Below are positions 44,678 through 53,098 of a stretch of 64,000 bases of DNA, piece after piece. Within the stretch, counting starts at the first letter, position 1. Each line of letters begins with the position of its first letter. Below the pieces are notes generated by a model. That model was not told the DNA's origin. It made no database searches and worked only from the letters and a program-made list of their open reading frames with translations. The DNA is from Pseudoselenomonas ruminantium (GTDB taxonomy: Bacteria; Bacillota; Negativicutes; Selenomonadales; Selenomonadaceae). The translations under genes and the position numbers were made by a program. Where the stretch lies: contig CACZIV010000007.1 of the NCBI GenBank assembly GCA_902781305.1, positions 1-64,000 of the forward strand, read 5' to 3'.

Positions 44678-45580
44678 TTAATGAATAGACTTCTTCTTAA
44701 ACCGGCCGCCGACAATATCATGGACAGCATTGATGGTAACGAAAGCGTTCTCGTCCTTGTCGAGCACGATTTCCTTGAGCTTATCGACTTCCAGGCGAGT
44801 GACCACGCAGTAGAGCACTTCCTTGCTCTCCCCCGTGTAGCCGCCGGCACCATGCAACAGTGTAACGCCACGGCCCAGCCGGTCATTGAGGGCCGAGGTT
44901 ATCTCATCATGTTCATTCGTGACAATCATCACCGCATAGGATTCATCAAGCCCCTTGATGACCACATCAATCATCTTGGAAATGACAAAATAGGCCACGA
45001 GTGAGTACATGGCCTTATCCCAGCCATATAACAGCCCTGCGCTGGACAGAATAAAGAGGTTGATAAACATAACTACTTCGCCGACCGAGAACACGGATTT
45101 CTTGTCCATGATGATGGCCACAATCTCTGTGCCGTCCAGACTGCCGCCCGCACGGATAATCAACCCTACGCCCAGGCCGTCAATAATGCCGCCAAAGATG
45201 GCCGCCAAAAACGGGTCATCCGTAACCTTTTGCAATGGCTCAAAAATCTCTGACCAAACAGCCAAAAAACAAATGGCCACCAAAGTCGCAATGGCAAAGT
45301 TCTTGCCAATCTGCTTATACCCCATGAACAAAAAAGGAATATTGAGTATGACCAGAAAAACACCTAAGCTGATGCCCGTTATGGTTTCCATCATAATGGA
45401 CACACCCACAATGCCGCCATCAATGACGTTGTTCGGAATCAAAAACTCCTCCAAGCCAAAAGCGGCGATAATGGCCCCGACGAAAATCATGGCATACTTT
45501 TTCACATAAAAGGATGCCTTACGATGCTGACCGATTTTTTGCTTCACACTCTCCGCTTCATAAGCTGCTTTTTCTTCCAT
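44678..45580 (-). CDS. YitT family (DUF161/DUF2179) membrane protein
   Basis: 300 residues: five or six N-terminal helices with the YitT hallmark GAIIAAFGLEEFLIPNNVIDGGIVGVS and a GGSLDGTEI segment, then a cytoplasmic DUF2179 domain (LHGAGGYTGESKEVLYCVVTRLEVDKLKEIV). Function unknown. The start chosen is ATG 45580 behind CAGGAGCGTGAGG; an ATG at 45613 lacks a site. First of the unit yitT - secreted protein - rnhA. Confidence 0.88.
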   Translation of the reverse strand: MEEKAAYEAESVKQKIGQHRKASFYVKKYAMIFVGAIIAAFGLEEFLIPNNVIDGGIVGVSIMMETITGISLGVFLVILNIPFLFMGYKQIGKNFAIATLVAICFLAVWSEIFEPLQKVTDDPFLAAIFGGIIDGLGVGLIIRAGGSLDGTEIVAIIMDKKSVFSVGEVVMFINLFILSSAGLLYGWDKAMYSLVAYFVISKMIDVVIKGLDESYAVMIVTNEHDEITSALNDRLGRGVTLLHGAGGYTGESKEVLYCVVTRLEVDKLKEIVLDKDENAFVTINAVHDIVGGRFKKKSIH

Positions 45581-45704
45581 ACGCCTCACGCTCCTGTTTT
45601 TATCTATATTCATTATATATTATTAGGTAAATGCCGACAATAATCCTCTTTTTCATGTTTATTTCTGTACCACGCTAAAGTACATTCGTATTTCGTCGGT
45701 GTTT

Positions 45705-45794
45705 TTTGACGGGATTTAGCAACTTTTTGCTTGTTTTTTCGTGTCTTTGATTGACTTTGACGGACTTTAGTTGTATGATATAGAAAACGTCAAA
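45705..45794 (+). promoter_or_regulatory. fru operon promoter with repeated TTTGACG operators
   Basis: TTGACT (45751-45756), 17-base spacer, TATGAT (45774-45779). A 15-base box, TTTGACGGGATTTAG at 45705-45719, recurs as TTTGACGGACTTTAG at 45756-45770 (51 bases apart, two differences), and the reverse complement CGTCAAATTT lies at 45788-45797. The boxes overlap the -35/spacer and flank the -10, fitting a DeoR-type FruR repressor. Confidence 0.75.
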
Positions 45795-45812
45795 TTTAGG
45801 AGAGTGATGGCC

Positions 45813-46559
45813 ATGTTGACTGAAGAACGCTACGCTACAATTTTGCGCATCCTTGAAGAAAAAAAGGCTGTTACCGTCCTTGACCTCACCCAGGCTTTAG
45901 GCGCCTCAGAATCCACGGTACGCCGTGATTTGGCCGCCCTGCACAAGAGCGGACGCCTTTACAAAGTGTACGGCGGGGCCACTTCTCTCGACAACAATTA
46001 CAGCAGTGCCGAGGAAGATATGAAAACCAAAAACGATTTATTCCCTGAGGAAAAAATCGCCATTGCCCGCAAAGCAGCGGGACTCATTAAACCAAAAGAT
46101 TTTGTTTACCTCGATGCCGGAACGACCACCCTGCATCTGATTGACTTTCTGACGGAAACCAGTGCGGTATTCGTCACCAATGGCATGCAGCATGCCGCCC
46201 GCCTGTCCGCCAAGGGCTTTAAGGTCTTTATCATCGGCGGGGCGGTCAAAGCCATCACCGAAGCAGTGGTCGGCACCGAAGCGATGGAAAGCCTCAAGAA
46301 CTACAATTTCACCAAAGGCTTTTTCGGTACCAACGGCATCAGCCCCAAATCCGGTTTTTCGACACCGGATGCAGATGAAGGCACCATCAAGAGTGCTGCC
46401 CTGCTCCGCTGCAAAGAAGCCTTTGTGCTGGCTGACCGGTCAAAATTCAACAAAATTTCCCCCATTACCTTTGCCCACCTTTCCAGTGCCACCATCATTA
46501 CGGGGCATTTGGAAGATAAAAAATACCGTGATTATACCACTGTTATTGAAGGAGAATGA
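45813..46559 (+). CDS. fruR: DeoR family regulator of the fructose operon
   Basis: 248 residues: N-terminal DeoR helix-turn-helix (MLTEERYATILRILEEKKAV, ASESTVRRDLAALHKSGRL) and a DeoRC sugar-phosphate sensor domain (VYLDAGTTTLHLIDFL, FFGTNGISPKSGFSTPD). It probably represses its own operon and responds to fructose-1-phosphate. ATG 45813 is 10 bases from AGGAG; ATG 45807 is a possible alternative. fruK follows after 3 bases. Confidence 0.93.
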   Translation: MLTEERYATILRILEEKKAVTVLDLTQALGASESTVRRDLAALHKSGRLYKVYGGATSLDNNYSSAEEDMKTKNDLFPEEKIAIARKAAGLIKPKDFVYLDAGTTTLHLIDFLTETSAVFVTNGMQHAARLSAKGFKVFIIGGAVKAITEAVVGTEAMESLKNYNFTKGFFGTNGISPKSGFSTPDADEGTIKSAALLRCKEAFVLADRSKFNKISPITFAHLSSATIITGHLEDKKYRDYTTVIEGE

Positions 46560-46562
46560 AAG

Positions 46563-47471
46563 ATGATTTACACTGTAACCTTCAATCCATCTTTGGATTA
46601 CATCGTCCGCCTCGACAACTTCACTGCCGGCGAAATCAACCGCGTGAACTACGAACAGGTCTTAGCTGGCGGCAAGGGCATCAACGTGTCCATCGTGCTC
46701 AAGAACCTTGGCCATGACAATGCTGCTCTGGGTTTTGTCGCAGGTTTCACCGGCGAAGAAATCAAGCGCCAGCTCAAGGAATTTGGCGTAACGAGCGATT
46801 TTGTCCAGCTCGATGAAGGATTTTCCCGTATCAATGTCAAAGCAAAAGCTAAGACGGAAACGGAAATCAACGGTCAGGGCCCGGACATCAGCGAGGCCAA
46901 ACAGGCTGAACTCTTTGCTCAGCTCGACAAGCTCGTTGAGGGCGACACGCTGGTACTGGCCGGCTCCATTCCCAAGACGCTGCCGGATGACATCTATCAG
47001 CGCATCATGGCCCGCCTTGACGGCAAAGGCATCCGCATCGTCGTTGATGCCGAAAAGAAGCTGCTCTTAAACGTGCTGCAGTATCATCCGTTCCTCATTA
47101 AGCCCAACAATCACGAACTCGGCGATATGTTCGGCGTGAAACTCACCACGGATGAAGAAATCATCACCTATGCCAAGAAGCTGCAGGAAAAGGGCGCACA
47201 GAATGTGCTGATTTCCATGGCTGGCGACGGCGCCATCCTCCTGACGGCCGAAGGCAAGTCCTTCAAGTGCCCGGCACCGAAAGGCAAACTCATCAACTCC
47301 GTCGGCGCTGGTGACTCCATGGTAGCCGGTTTCATCACGGGTTACATGGAATCAGACGGCGATTTTGAAACGGCCTTCCATTGGGGCGTAGCCACGGGCT
47401 CTGCTTCCGCCTTCAGCGAAAACCTCGCTACCCGTCCGGAAGTCGAAGCACTCTTAAAGACCATCGCCTAA
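46563..47471 (+). CDS. fruK: 1-phosphofructokinase
   Basis: 302-residue PfkB-family kinase converting fructose-1-phosphate to fructose-1,6-bisphosphate. TVTFNPSLDYIVRLDNF start, GGKGINVS substrate motif and the C-terminal VGAGDSMVAGF with the catalytic aspartate. It lies between fruR (3 bases) and fruA (93 bases). Confidence 0.96.
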   Translation: MIYTVTFNPSLDYIVRLDNFTAGEINRVNYEQVLAGGKGINVSIVLKNLGHDNAALGFVAGFTGEEIKRQLKEFGVTSDFVQLDEGFSRINVKAKAKTETEINGQGPDISEAKQAELFAQLDKLVEGDTLVLAGSIPKTLPDDIYQRIMARLDGKGIRIVVDAEKKLLLNVLQYHPFLIKPNNHELGDMFGVKLTTDEEIITYAKKLQEKGAQNVLISMAGDGAILLTAEGKSFKCPAPKGKLINSVGAGDSMVAGFITGYMESDGDFETAFHWGVATGSASAFSENLATRPEVEALLKTIA

Positions 47472-47564
47472 ACTTAAATTTATTATAATTCCTTTATCAT
47501 TCAAACATTGGGTTTTCGCCTTTAAGGCATTATTCATAATTACTTTATAAAAGGAGAGAACATT

Positions 47565-49460
47565 ATGCGTATCACTGACCTGCTCAAGAGCGATAGCATC
47601 GTTCTGGGCGCCTCCCCTGCGGACAAAGCGGCCGCAATCAATCAGCTCGCTGACCTCATGGAAGCCGGCGGCAACCTGTCCGACAAAGAACAGTACAAAA
47701 AAGATGTATTCGCCCGCGAAGCATCCGGCACCACTGGCCTCGGCGACGGTATCGCCACTCCCCATGCCAAGAGTGCTGGTGTAAAGGCTGCTGGCCTTGC
47801 CGCTATGACGGTTCCTGCCGGTATGGATTTTGAATCCATGGACGGCCTGCCGAGCCGCCTGTTCTTCATGATTGCTGCTCCGGACTCTGCCAATGACGAC
47901 CATCTGGCTATCCTGTCCAAGCTGGCTACCATGATTATGGACCCGGACTTCAAGGAAGCCCTGATTGCCGCTAAGAGCAAAGATGAATTCCTGAAGCTCA
48001 TCGACGCCAAAGAAGATGGCAAATTCGTAGCTCCGGCAGCAGCAGAAGCGGAAGAAGCTGCTCCGAAAGCCGACCACATTCAGGTACTGGCTGTTACGGC
48101 CTGCCCCACGGGTATTGCCCACACCTTCATGGCTGCCGAAAGCCTCGAACAGCATGCCAAGAAGCGCGGCATCACCATCAAGGTTGAAACCAACGGCTCC
48201 GGCGGTGCCAAGAACGTACTGACCGCTGAAGAAATCGCCAAAGCTGACGCCATCATCGTCGCTGCTGATAAGAACGTCGCTATGGCCCGTTTCGATGGCA
48301 AGCCGACCATCATCACCAAAGTTGCTGACGGCATCAACAAGGCAGACGAACTTTTAGACCGTGCCCTGTCCGGCAACGCGCCGATTTACCATGCTTCCGG
48401 TTCTGATGCAGAGGAATCCGCTGCTGATGTATCCGGCGAAAGCCTCGGCCGTCAGATTTACAAGCACCTCATGAACGGTGTCAGCCACATGCTGCCCTTC
48501 GTTGTTGGCGGCGGTATCCTGATTGCCATGGCCTTCCTGTTCGATGATTACTCCATCGACCCGAGCAAATTCGGTTCCAATACACCGCTGGCTAAGTTCT
48601 TCATGGATATCGGCGGTGCTTCCTTCGGCTTCATGCTGCCGATTCTCGCTGGCTTTATCGCCATGTCCATTGCTGACCGTCCGGGCCTTGCTGTAGGTTT
48701 CGTCGGTGGTGCGCTGGCTGGTACTACAGGTTCCGGCTTCCTCGGCGCTCTCGTAGCAGGTTTCGTTGCTGGTTACACGGTAAACTTCCTGAAGAAAGCC
48801 TTCTCCTGCCTGCCGGAATCTCTGGACGGCATCAAGCCCGTTCTGCTCTATCCGTTCTTCGGTATTCTGATTATCGGCTTCATCAGCATGTTCATCATCG
48901 CTCCGCCGGTTGGTGCAATCAACACCTGGCTCGTTGAAACGCTGAAGAACATGGACCCGAATGCCCGCATTATGCTGGGTATCGTCATGGGCGGCATGAT
49001 GGCTATCGACATGGGAGGCCCGATTAACAAAGCTGCTTATGTAACGGGTACGGGTCTTCTGGCTTCCGGCGAATACCATGTCATGGCCGCTGTTATGGCT
49101 GGCGGTATGGTTCCGCCTCTGGCTATCGCCCTTTGCACGACCTTCTTCAAGAACCGCTTCACGGAAAGCGAACGAAAAGCCGGTATCACCAACTATGTAA
49201 TGGGTATGTCCTTCATCACCGAAGGTGCTATTCCGTTTGCCGCTGGTGACCCCCTGCGCGTAATTCCGTCCGTATTCATAGGTTCCGCTACGGCAGGTGC
49301 TCTGTCCATGGCCTTTGACTGCACCCTGCGTGCTCCCCATGGCGGCATCTTCGTCGTACCGACCATCGGCAATGCCGGCATGTACATCGCCGCTATCGTT
49401 ATTGGTGCTGTAGTTGGCTGCGCTGTGCTGTCCGTACTGAAAAAGCCCATCAAAGAATAA
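47565..49460 (+). CDS. fruA: PTS fructose-specific EIIABC
   Basis: 631 residues. EIIA (about 1-150; phospho-histidine 67 in IATPHAKS), EIIB (about 171-270; phospho-cysteine 180 in VTACPTGIAHTFMAAE) and EIIC (about 290-630; GFVGGALAGTTGSGFLGALVAG and MAIDMGGPINKAAY). It imports fructose as fructose-1-phosphate, which FruK then uses. Confidence 0.96.
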   Translation: MRITDLLKSDSIVLGASPADKAAAINQLADLMEAGGNLSDKEQYKKDVFAREASGTTGLGDGIATPHAKSAGVKAAGLAAMTVPAGMDFESMDGLPSRLFFMIAAPDSANDDHLAILSKLATMIMDPDFKEALIAAKSKDEFLKLIDAKEDGKFVAPAAAEAEEAAPKADHIQVLAVTACPTGIAHTFMAAESLEQHAKKRGITIKVETNGSGGAKNVLTAEEIAKADAIIVAADKNVAMARFDGKPTIITKVADGINKADELLDRALSGNAPIYHASGSDAEESAADVSGESLGRQIYKHLMNGVSHMLPFVVGGGILIAMAFLFDDYSIDPSKFGSNTPLAKFFMDIGGASFGFMLPILAGFIAMSIADRPGLAVGFVGGALAGTTGSGFLGALVAGFVAGYTVNFLKKAFSCLPESLDGIKPVLLYPFFGILIIGFISMFIIAPPVGAINTWLVETLKNMDPNARIMLGIVMGGMMAIDMGGPINKAAYVTGTGLLASGEYHVMAAVMAGGMVPPLAIALCTTFFKNRFTESERKAGITNYVMGMSFITEGAIPFAAGDPLRVIPSVFIGSATAGALSMAFDCTLRAPHGGIFVVPTIGNAGMYIAAIVIGAVVGCAVLSVLKKPIKE

Positions 49461-49480
49461 TATCATCCATTATGGATAAT

Positions 49481-49518
49481 AAAAATCCCGTCAAGGTAAA
49501 CACCTTGACGGGATTTTT
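49481..49518. terminator. Bidirectional terminator after fruA
   Basis: 17-base perfect arms (49481-49497 and 49502-49518) with T-runs in both readings; it also serves the convergent dipeptidase gene. Confidence 0.93.
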
Positions 49519-49533
49519 TTACAACCGGGTAAA

Positions 49534-50901
49534 TCAAAGCGATCCGCCCAAATTATTCAGTGAGTCGATAACCACTGCACAATCCTTCTTTACATGCTGA
49601 AGGACAAAACGCATTTTATCTTCGGGAATAGCTACACAGCCGCCGGTATAAGGCTTCTTTGCATCTAAGCAATGCAGGAAGATTGCCGAGCCTTTACCGG
49701 GCGTCCCTTCTTCATTGTAGCTGATATTCATGCAGTAAATGTAGTTGGGATTGTAGTCCATGATATGTTCGCTTTCTTTCGTATTCAGCGAAGGACATTG
49801 ACGGATATCCACCATCTCATTGTACTTCATGCCGGGACGAACATCACCGGACCAATAGATATTTTCATCGACCTGTTTATAAGGCAGAGCACAGCCCGGA
49901 TTGGGCGCAATGCCGAAAGCAGCCGTGAAGTGGAACGTCCCCACCGGAGTCTTGCCGTCTCCTTCTTTCGTCTTGCCCAAGCCATTTTTACCGATAAAGC
50001 CCGGCGTACTCATAAGCTGCTGCCACTGACCCTGTGCATCTTTTTCATGGAAGGAAACCCAGGCTGTGGTCTGACCAATAGCGCCAACTACGACCATCTG
50101 ATTGGCCGTAGTTGCGGCAGGCAGATTCTGCACCCATTTCGGCGAAGCCTGCACGGTCAGATTAGACTGCGGCAGCTTTTCCACAGGGAAATTAAAGAAC
50201 GTATCCGGATAAGGTTCATCTCTCAGCGTAAAGTGCCACCATTCCGTAGCCAGCGGTTTAAAGCCATGACGCAGCATAGCCTCCCGGAGAATACGGCGAT
50301 TCTTCAACTGTTTCTCCGTCAAATCGCCCTTGTAATCCGGATGAGAAAGCTCGCCGAAGTAATCAAAGGTGCCGCCCATATCCACTTCCTTGCCCGTGGA
50401 CATATCAAACAAGGTCAAATCAATCGTACTGCCACGGCTATGACCAGACTTGGCATCGATATAGCCATCAGCAAACAGGCGGGTCTTGTCTACCTGCGGA
50501 TAGAAATACGGTTTCATGCGCTTATCGCCCAGATTCTCTGCCCAGCGGACAAAGTGGTCTACCGCCATCTGCGGGCGGTAGGCATCATAAACTTTCAACC
50601 GGTAGCCTTTCGCCTTTACGTCGTCGGAAACAGCCTTCAAGGCAAAAGCAGCCTCTTTGGTCATCAGGGCGCAGGGCTGCTGATACCCCGTAATCCGTTC
50701 ACCGACAAAATTGTAAGTCGAGTAATAACGGATTTCCTGAATGATATCCGGCACCACATCCGACAGCACCACAAAATCTGACGAATCCAGCGGATTCACA
50801 TTTTTAGACTCTGCTTTGACCGGTCCTGCAAAATTGACCAGCAAAATCCCCAACAACATCAAGGGCAGAAACAACCTGCCCCAAAAATTATGCCTCTTCA
50901 T
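49534..50901 (-). CDS. Exported D-Ala-D-Ala dipeptidase (VanX-like) fused to an L,D-transpeptidase-like domain
   Basis: 455 residues. Signal peptide (about 1-30), then a VanX/peptidase M15D domain: zinc ligands in SGHSRGSTIDLTL and EWWHFTL, with YDAYRPQMAV upstream. From about 270 a YkuD-like L,D-transpeptidase domain: LGKTKEGDGKTPVGTFHF, a histidine in IFLHCLD and the catalytic cysteine in TGGCVAIPEDKM. Both act on peptidoglycan stem peptides, so the fusion would couple trimming and cross-linking or editing outside the cytoplasmic membrane. It is not part of a vancomycin resistance cluster. ATG 50901 follows AAGGAGG by 5 bases. Confidence 0.88.
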   Translation of the reverse strand: MKRHNFWGRLFLPLMLLGILLVNFAGPVKAESKNVNPLDSSDFVVLSDVVPDIIQEIRYYSTYNFVGERITGYQQPCALMTKEAAFALKAVSDDVKAKGYRLKVYDAYRPQMAVDHFVRWAENLGDKRMKPYFYPQVDKTRLFADGYIDAKSGHSRGSTIDLTLFDMSTGKEVDMGGTFDYFGELSHPDYKGDLTEKQLKNRRILREAMLRHGFKPLATEWWHFTLRDEPYPDTFFNFPVEKLPQSNLTVQASPKWVQNLPAATTANQMVVVGAIGQTTAWVSFHEKDAQGQWQQLMSTPGFIGKNGLGKTKEGDGKTPVGTFHFTAAFGIAPNPGCALPYKQVDENIYWSGDVRPGMKYNEMVDIRQCPSLNTKESEHIMDYNPNYIYCMNISYNEEGTPGKGSAIFLHCLDAKKPYTGGCVAIPEDKMRFVLQHVKKDCAVVIDSLNNLGGSL

Positions 50902-50985
50902 GGAAACCTCCTTTGAAAATAACACGCTTTAGTCAACCATTCTTTCTAATTCGACAAAAGCACCATTAATCCTGCTATTATTTTT

Positions 50986-51459
50986 CTAAATTCCCAAAAA
51001 CGAATTCATTTGGAAATTCCTGATATTCGTCAGCACAGTTGCCTGTAAAGCTGCAGTCAAAGCCTTGCCCGTTGCCTGTGCTGCCTCTGTGTCAATACGG
51101 CCATTTAACAGGCCGCTGTTATTGAGCTGATTCAACCAGGCGATATTCTGCGCCACCTCATTGATTGCCTGCTGATTCAAACTCCTTTGCTGACGCTTAT
51201 AATAGCTGTACAGATAATCCTGCGTCTTGCGGCGGCCATCGGCCCAAAAACTGTCCATAATCCCCAGTTTGTACTTGGTCAAATCGTATTCATTGAGCGT
51301 CTTATCCCATTCTTCCTGTTCTTTTTTGACCTGCGCCCATATATCCTGATAGCTTTCTTCAGCCTTCGTTTCCTTTTCTTTGCGGGTATTTGTGCGTTTA
51401 TATGACTTATCCGCCAGTTTCTGTAACGCCAGCAGCGTTTCCAATCCCATCTGCGACAT
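50986..51459 (-). CDS. Glutamine-rich small protein of unknown function
   Basis: 157 residues, hydrophilic and helical (KEKETKAEESYQDIWAQVKKEQEEW; Q- and N-rich C-terminal half), no signal peptide or membrane segment. No family recognised. Its AAAGGGGG site lies inside the 3' arm of a terminator hairpin, and the T-run touches the ATG (see 51466-51503), so translation or transcription is probably restrained. Confidence 0.65.
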   Translation of the reverse strand: MSQMGLETLLALQKLADKSYKRTNTRKEKETKAEESYQDIWAQVKKEQEEWDKTLNEYDLTKYKLGIMDSFWADGRRKTQDYLYSYYKRQQRSLNQQAINEVAQNIAWLNQLNNSGLLNGRIDTEAAQATGKALTAALQATVLTNIRNFQMNSFLGI

Positions 51460-51465
51460 AAAAAA

Positions 51466-51503
51466 GCCCCCTTTCTTTCCTAATATATCGAAAGAAAGAG
51501 GGC
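51466..51503 (-). terminator. Terminator of the deaminase-like gene overlapping the next ribosome site
   Basis: On the minus strand a 14-base-pair stem (51503-51490 with 51479-51466, one G-U pair) is followed by TTTTTT (51465-51460) and then directly by the ATG of the next gene at 51459. The stem's 3' arm contains that gene's Shine-Dalgarno sequence. Confidence 0.85.
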
Positions 51504-51521
51504 TTAACTTTAACGCTAATT

Positions 51522-51947
51522 TTAATCTTCCTCTATCGGCCGCAGGGCGTTATCCATCGGTGCTCTGGCATAAGGCATAAGGTCAGTGAGTTTAGCCGTC
51601 TTGACGACGCCATCCATATTGGTCATGATGATTTCCTGTACGTTGAATTCTGCGAGCAGCTGACAAACAGCCCCATTGGGAACAAATGGTTCTTCGGTAT
51701 CACCAATAACCGCAATCGCATCAAATTCCCGCTTGCCATCGGCAACAGCCCGGTACATTGCCACTTCCTCGGCAAAAACCGACAGGCGGGGGATGGCATT
51801 TTCGATGTTGCAGCCTGTATAGAATGTGCCGTCACTAGCCAGTACACAAGCACCGATAGGCGACTTGCCATAAGGCACGTAAGCATTATCCATGACCTGC
51901 ATGGCTGCCCTCACCATGGTATCAATAATCTCCGGATTCATCATCAT
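51522..51947 (-). CDS. Cytidine deaminase homologue lacking the zinc-binding cysteines
   Basis: 141 residues aligned along the whole homotetrameric cytidine deaminase fold: AYVPYGKSPIGACVLASDG, TGCNIENA, FAEEVAMYRAV, EPFVPNGAVCQLLAEF. In active enzymes these read CAER and PCGxCRQ; here the CAE cysteine is Phe and the PCGxC cysteines are Asn and Val. The glutamate is kept. All three zinc ligands are gone, so ordinary zinc-dependent deamination is unlikely. The reading frame is intact, so it is not a decayed gene. Three consecutive ATGs (51947, 51944, 51941) follow AAGGAG; the later ones have better spacing. Confidence 0.85.
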   Translation of the reverse strand: MMMNPEIIDTMVRAAMQVMDNAYVPYGKSPIGACVLASDGTFYTGCNIENAIPRLSVFAEEVAMYRAVADGKREFDAIAVIGDTEEPFVPNGAVCQLLAEFNVQEIIMTNMDGVVKTAKLTDLMPYARAPMDNALRPIEED

Positions 51948-52030
51948 TCACTCCTTCTATAGCCTCCATCATCTACTGTTACTATTCCCCATTCAATGGT
52001 AAAATCCTTGTGCTCACTCCAAAAAATTTA

Positions 52031-52711
52031 TCAGACCACGTCAACCCGGATAACCCCGTCAATCTGCCGTACGGCATCCACGATGATGATGCTCTTGATG
52101 CTTTGCTTATTGAAAATCTCCAAATCAATATACATGGATTTTTCGCCGCTGTCATCCACTTCATCTTCATCAGCCTTGACCTTTACCCCACGCACACGCA
52201 GCTGTAAATCCTCCAAACAACGGCTGATACGCATAAGCTGGCCCGGCCTGTCCACCGTGTGAATATTGAGCGAAAGATTTTTTTCATGGTCCACCCAGTC
52301 ATCCAACCGTGAAAGGCTCCCTAACGTAACGAAAACCAGCGCCGTACTAATCAATGCTCCAGCGTAAAAACCGGCACCGACCGCCAGACCTACGCCAGCC
52401 ACCACCCAAAGACAAGCCGCAGTGGTAAGCCCCGTAACCGACAGGCCTTCCTTCATAATCGCGCCAGCGCCCAAAAAACCGATACCGCTGACGACCTGCG
52501 CCGCCAATCTCGCCGGGTCGGCATTCGTCTTACCTTCCACTTCCTGATACATTTCCACAGACATGACCATAATCAGGCAGGAACCAAGACATACCAGCAC
52601 ATTGGTACGCAAACCTGCTGATTTTCTGCGGGATTGCCGTTCATAACCGATTATCCCGCCCAGAATACAGGAGAGAAACAGCCTCAGAAATAATTCCCCA
52701 TCCGATAGCAT
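52031..52711 (-). CDS. MgtC/SapB family membrane protein
   Basis: 226 residues: four to five helices with the family segment GGIIGYERQSRRKSAGLRTNVLVCLGS and GIGFLGAGAIMKEG, then a cytoplasmic ACT-like domain (NIHTVDRPGQLMRISRCLED). Some members modulate magnesium homeostasis or ATP synthase in Salmonella; the role here is not known. No operon partner is evident. Confidence 0.9.
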   Translation of the reverse strand: MLSDGELFLRLFLSCILGGIIGYERQSRRKSAGLRTNVLVCLGSCLIMVMSVEMYQEVEGKTNADPARLAAQVVSGIGFLGAGAIMKEGLSVTGLTTAACLWVVAGVGLAVGAGFYAGALISTALVFVTLGSLSRLDDWVDHEKNLSLNIHTVDRPGQLMRISRCLEDLQLRVRGVKVKADEDEVDDSGEKSMYIDLEIFNKQSIKSIIIVDAVRQIDGVIRVDVV

Positions 52712-52821
52712 GATGTCTCACCTCTTTTCCAGACATAATCATGCTTTATCCTTATATAAATTCGCCCATTATAACCAAAATCCTGCCTGTCTTTTTGACA
52801 GACTGTATACAACGTAACAAT

Positions 52822-53098
52822 TTATCCACATATTAATCCACAGGTGTGGATAAGTATGCAACCCTCTACCTAAAATTTCAGTTTCCTACTATAATATAGA
52901 ACATCTATGTGTATATTGTTTATTTTATTCCCCTAAAAATCTGTGGATAATGTGGATAACTCCGTGGATAACCCTATATCTTCATCTTGACAAATGCTTT
53001 TCAGCTATATTTTGTGCTTTTATCCCCAGATTTTCAGCTAAATCTTGTGGATAAGCTTTAGCTTGTGTATAACTTTACAAAAACTCATTTTTTCCACA
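52822..53098. other. Cluster of DnaA boxes in an AT-rich region (candidate oriC or DnaA-titration site)
   Basis: Perfect TTATCCACA or its complement occurs at 52822-52830, 52845-52853, 52942-52950, 52951-52959 and 53046-53054. One-mismatch versions are at 52963-52971, 53020-53028, 53064-53072 and 53090-53098, and a TTAATCCACA at 52833. Between the groups is an AT-rich block (about 52870-52940) such as could unwind. The 373-base gap between the mgtC and CYTH genes contains no ORF. dnaA and dnaN are not in the window, though gyrA is 4 kb away. Confidence 0.75.

Noticed and set aside
48354..49466. 370-codon minus-strand open frame opposite fruA
   Set aside because: Antisense shadow; same composition artefact as opposite licC.
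43323..49518. Two terminators sharing AAAAATCCCGT arms as a mobile repeat
   Set aside because: Only the outer 11 bases agree and both are ordinary bidirectional terminators; similarity may be chance or selection for strong stems.
49672..50781. 369-codon plus-strand open frame opposite the VanX/L,D-transpeptidase gene
   Set aside because: The minus-strand protein has intact catalytic motifs and signal peptide; the plus-strand frame has none.
49534..50901. Vancomycin resistance locus
   Set aside because: A VanX-like domain is present, but there are no vanH, vanA-type ligase or vanRS genes nearby and the protein is exported, unlike VanX.
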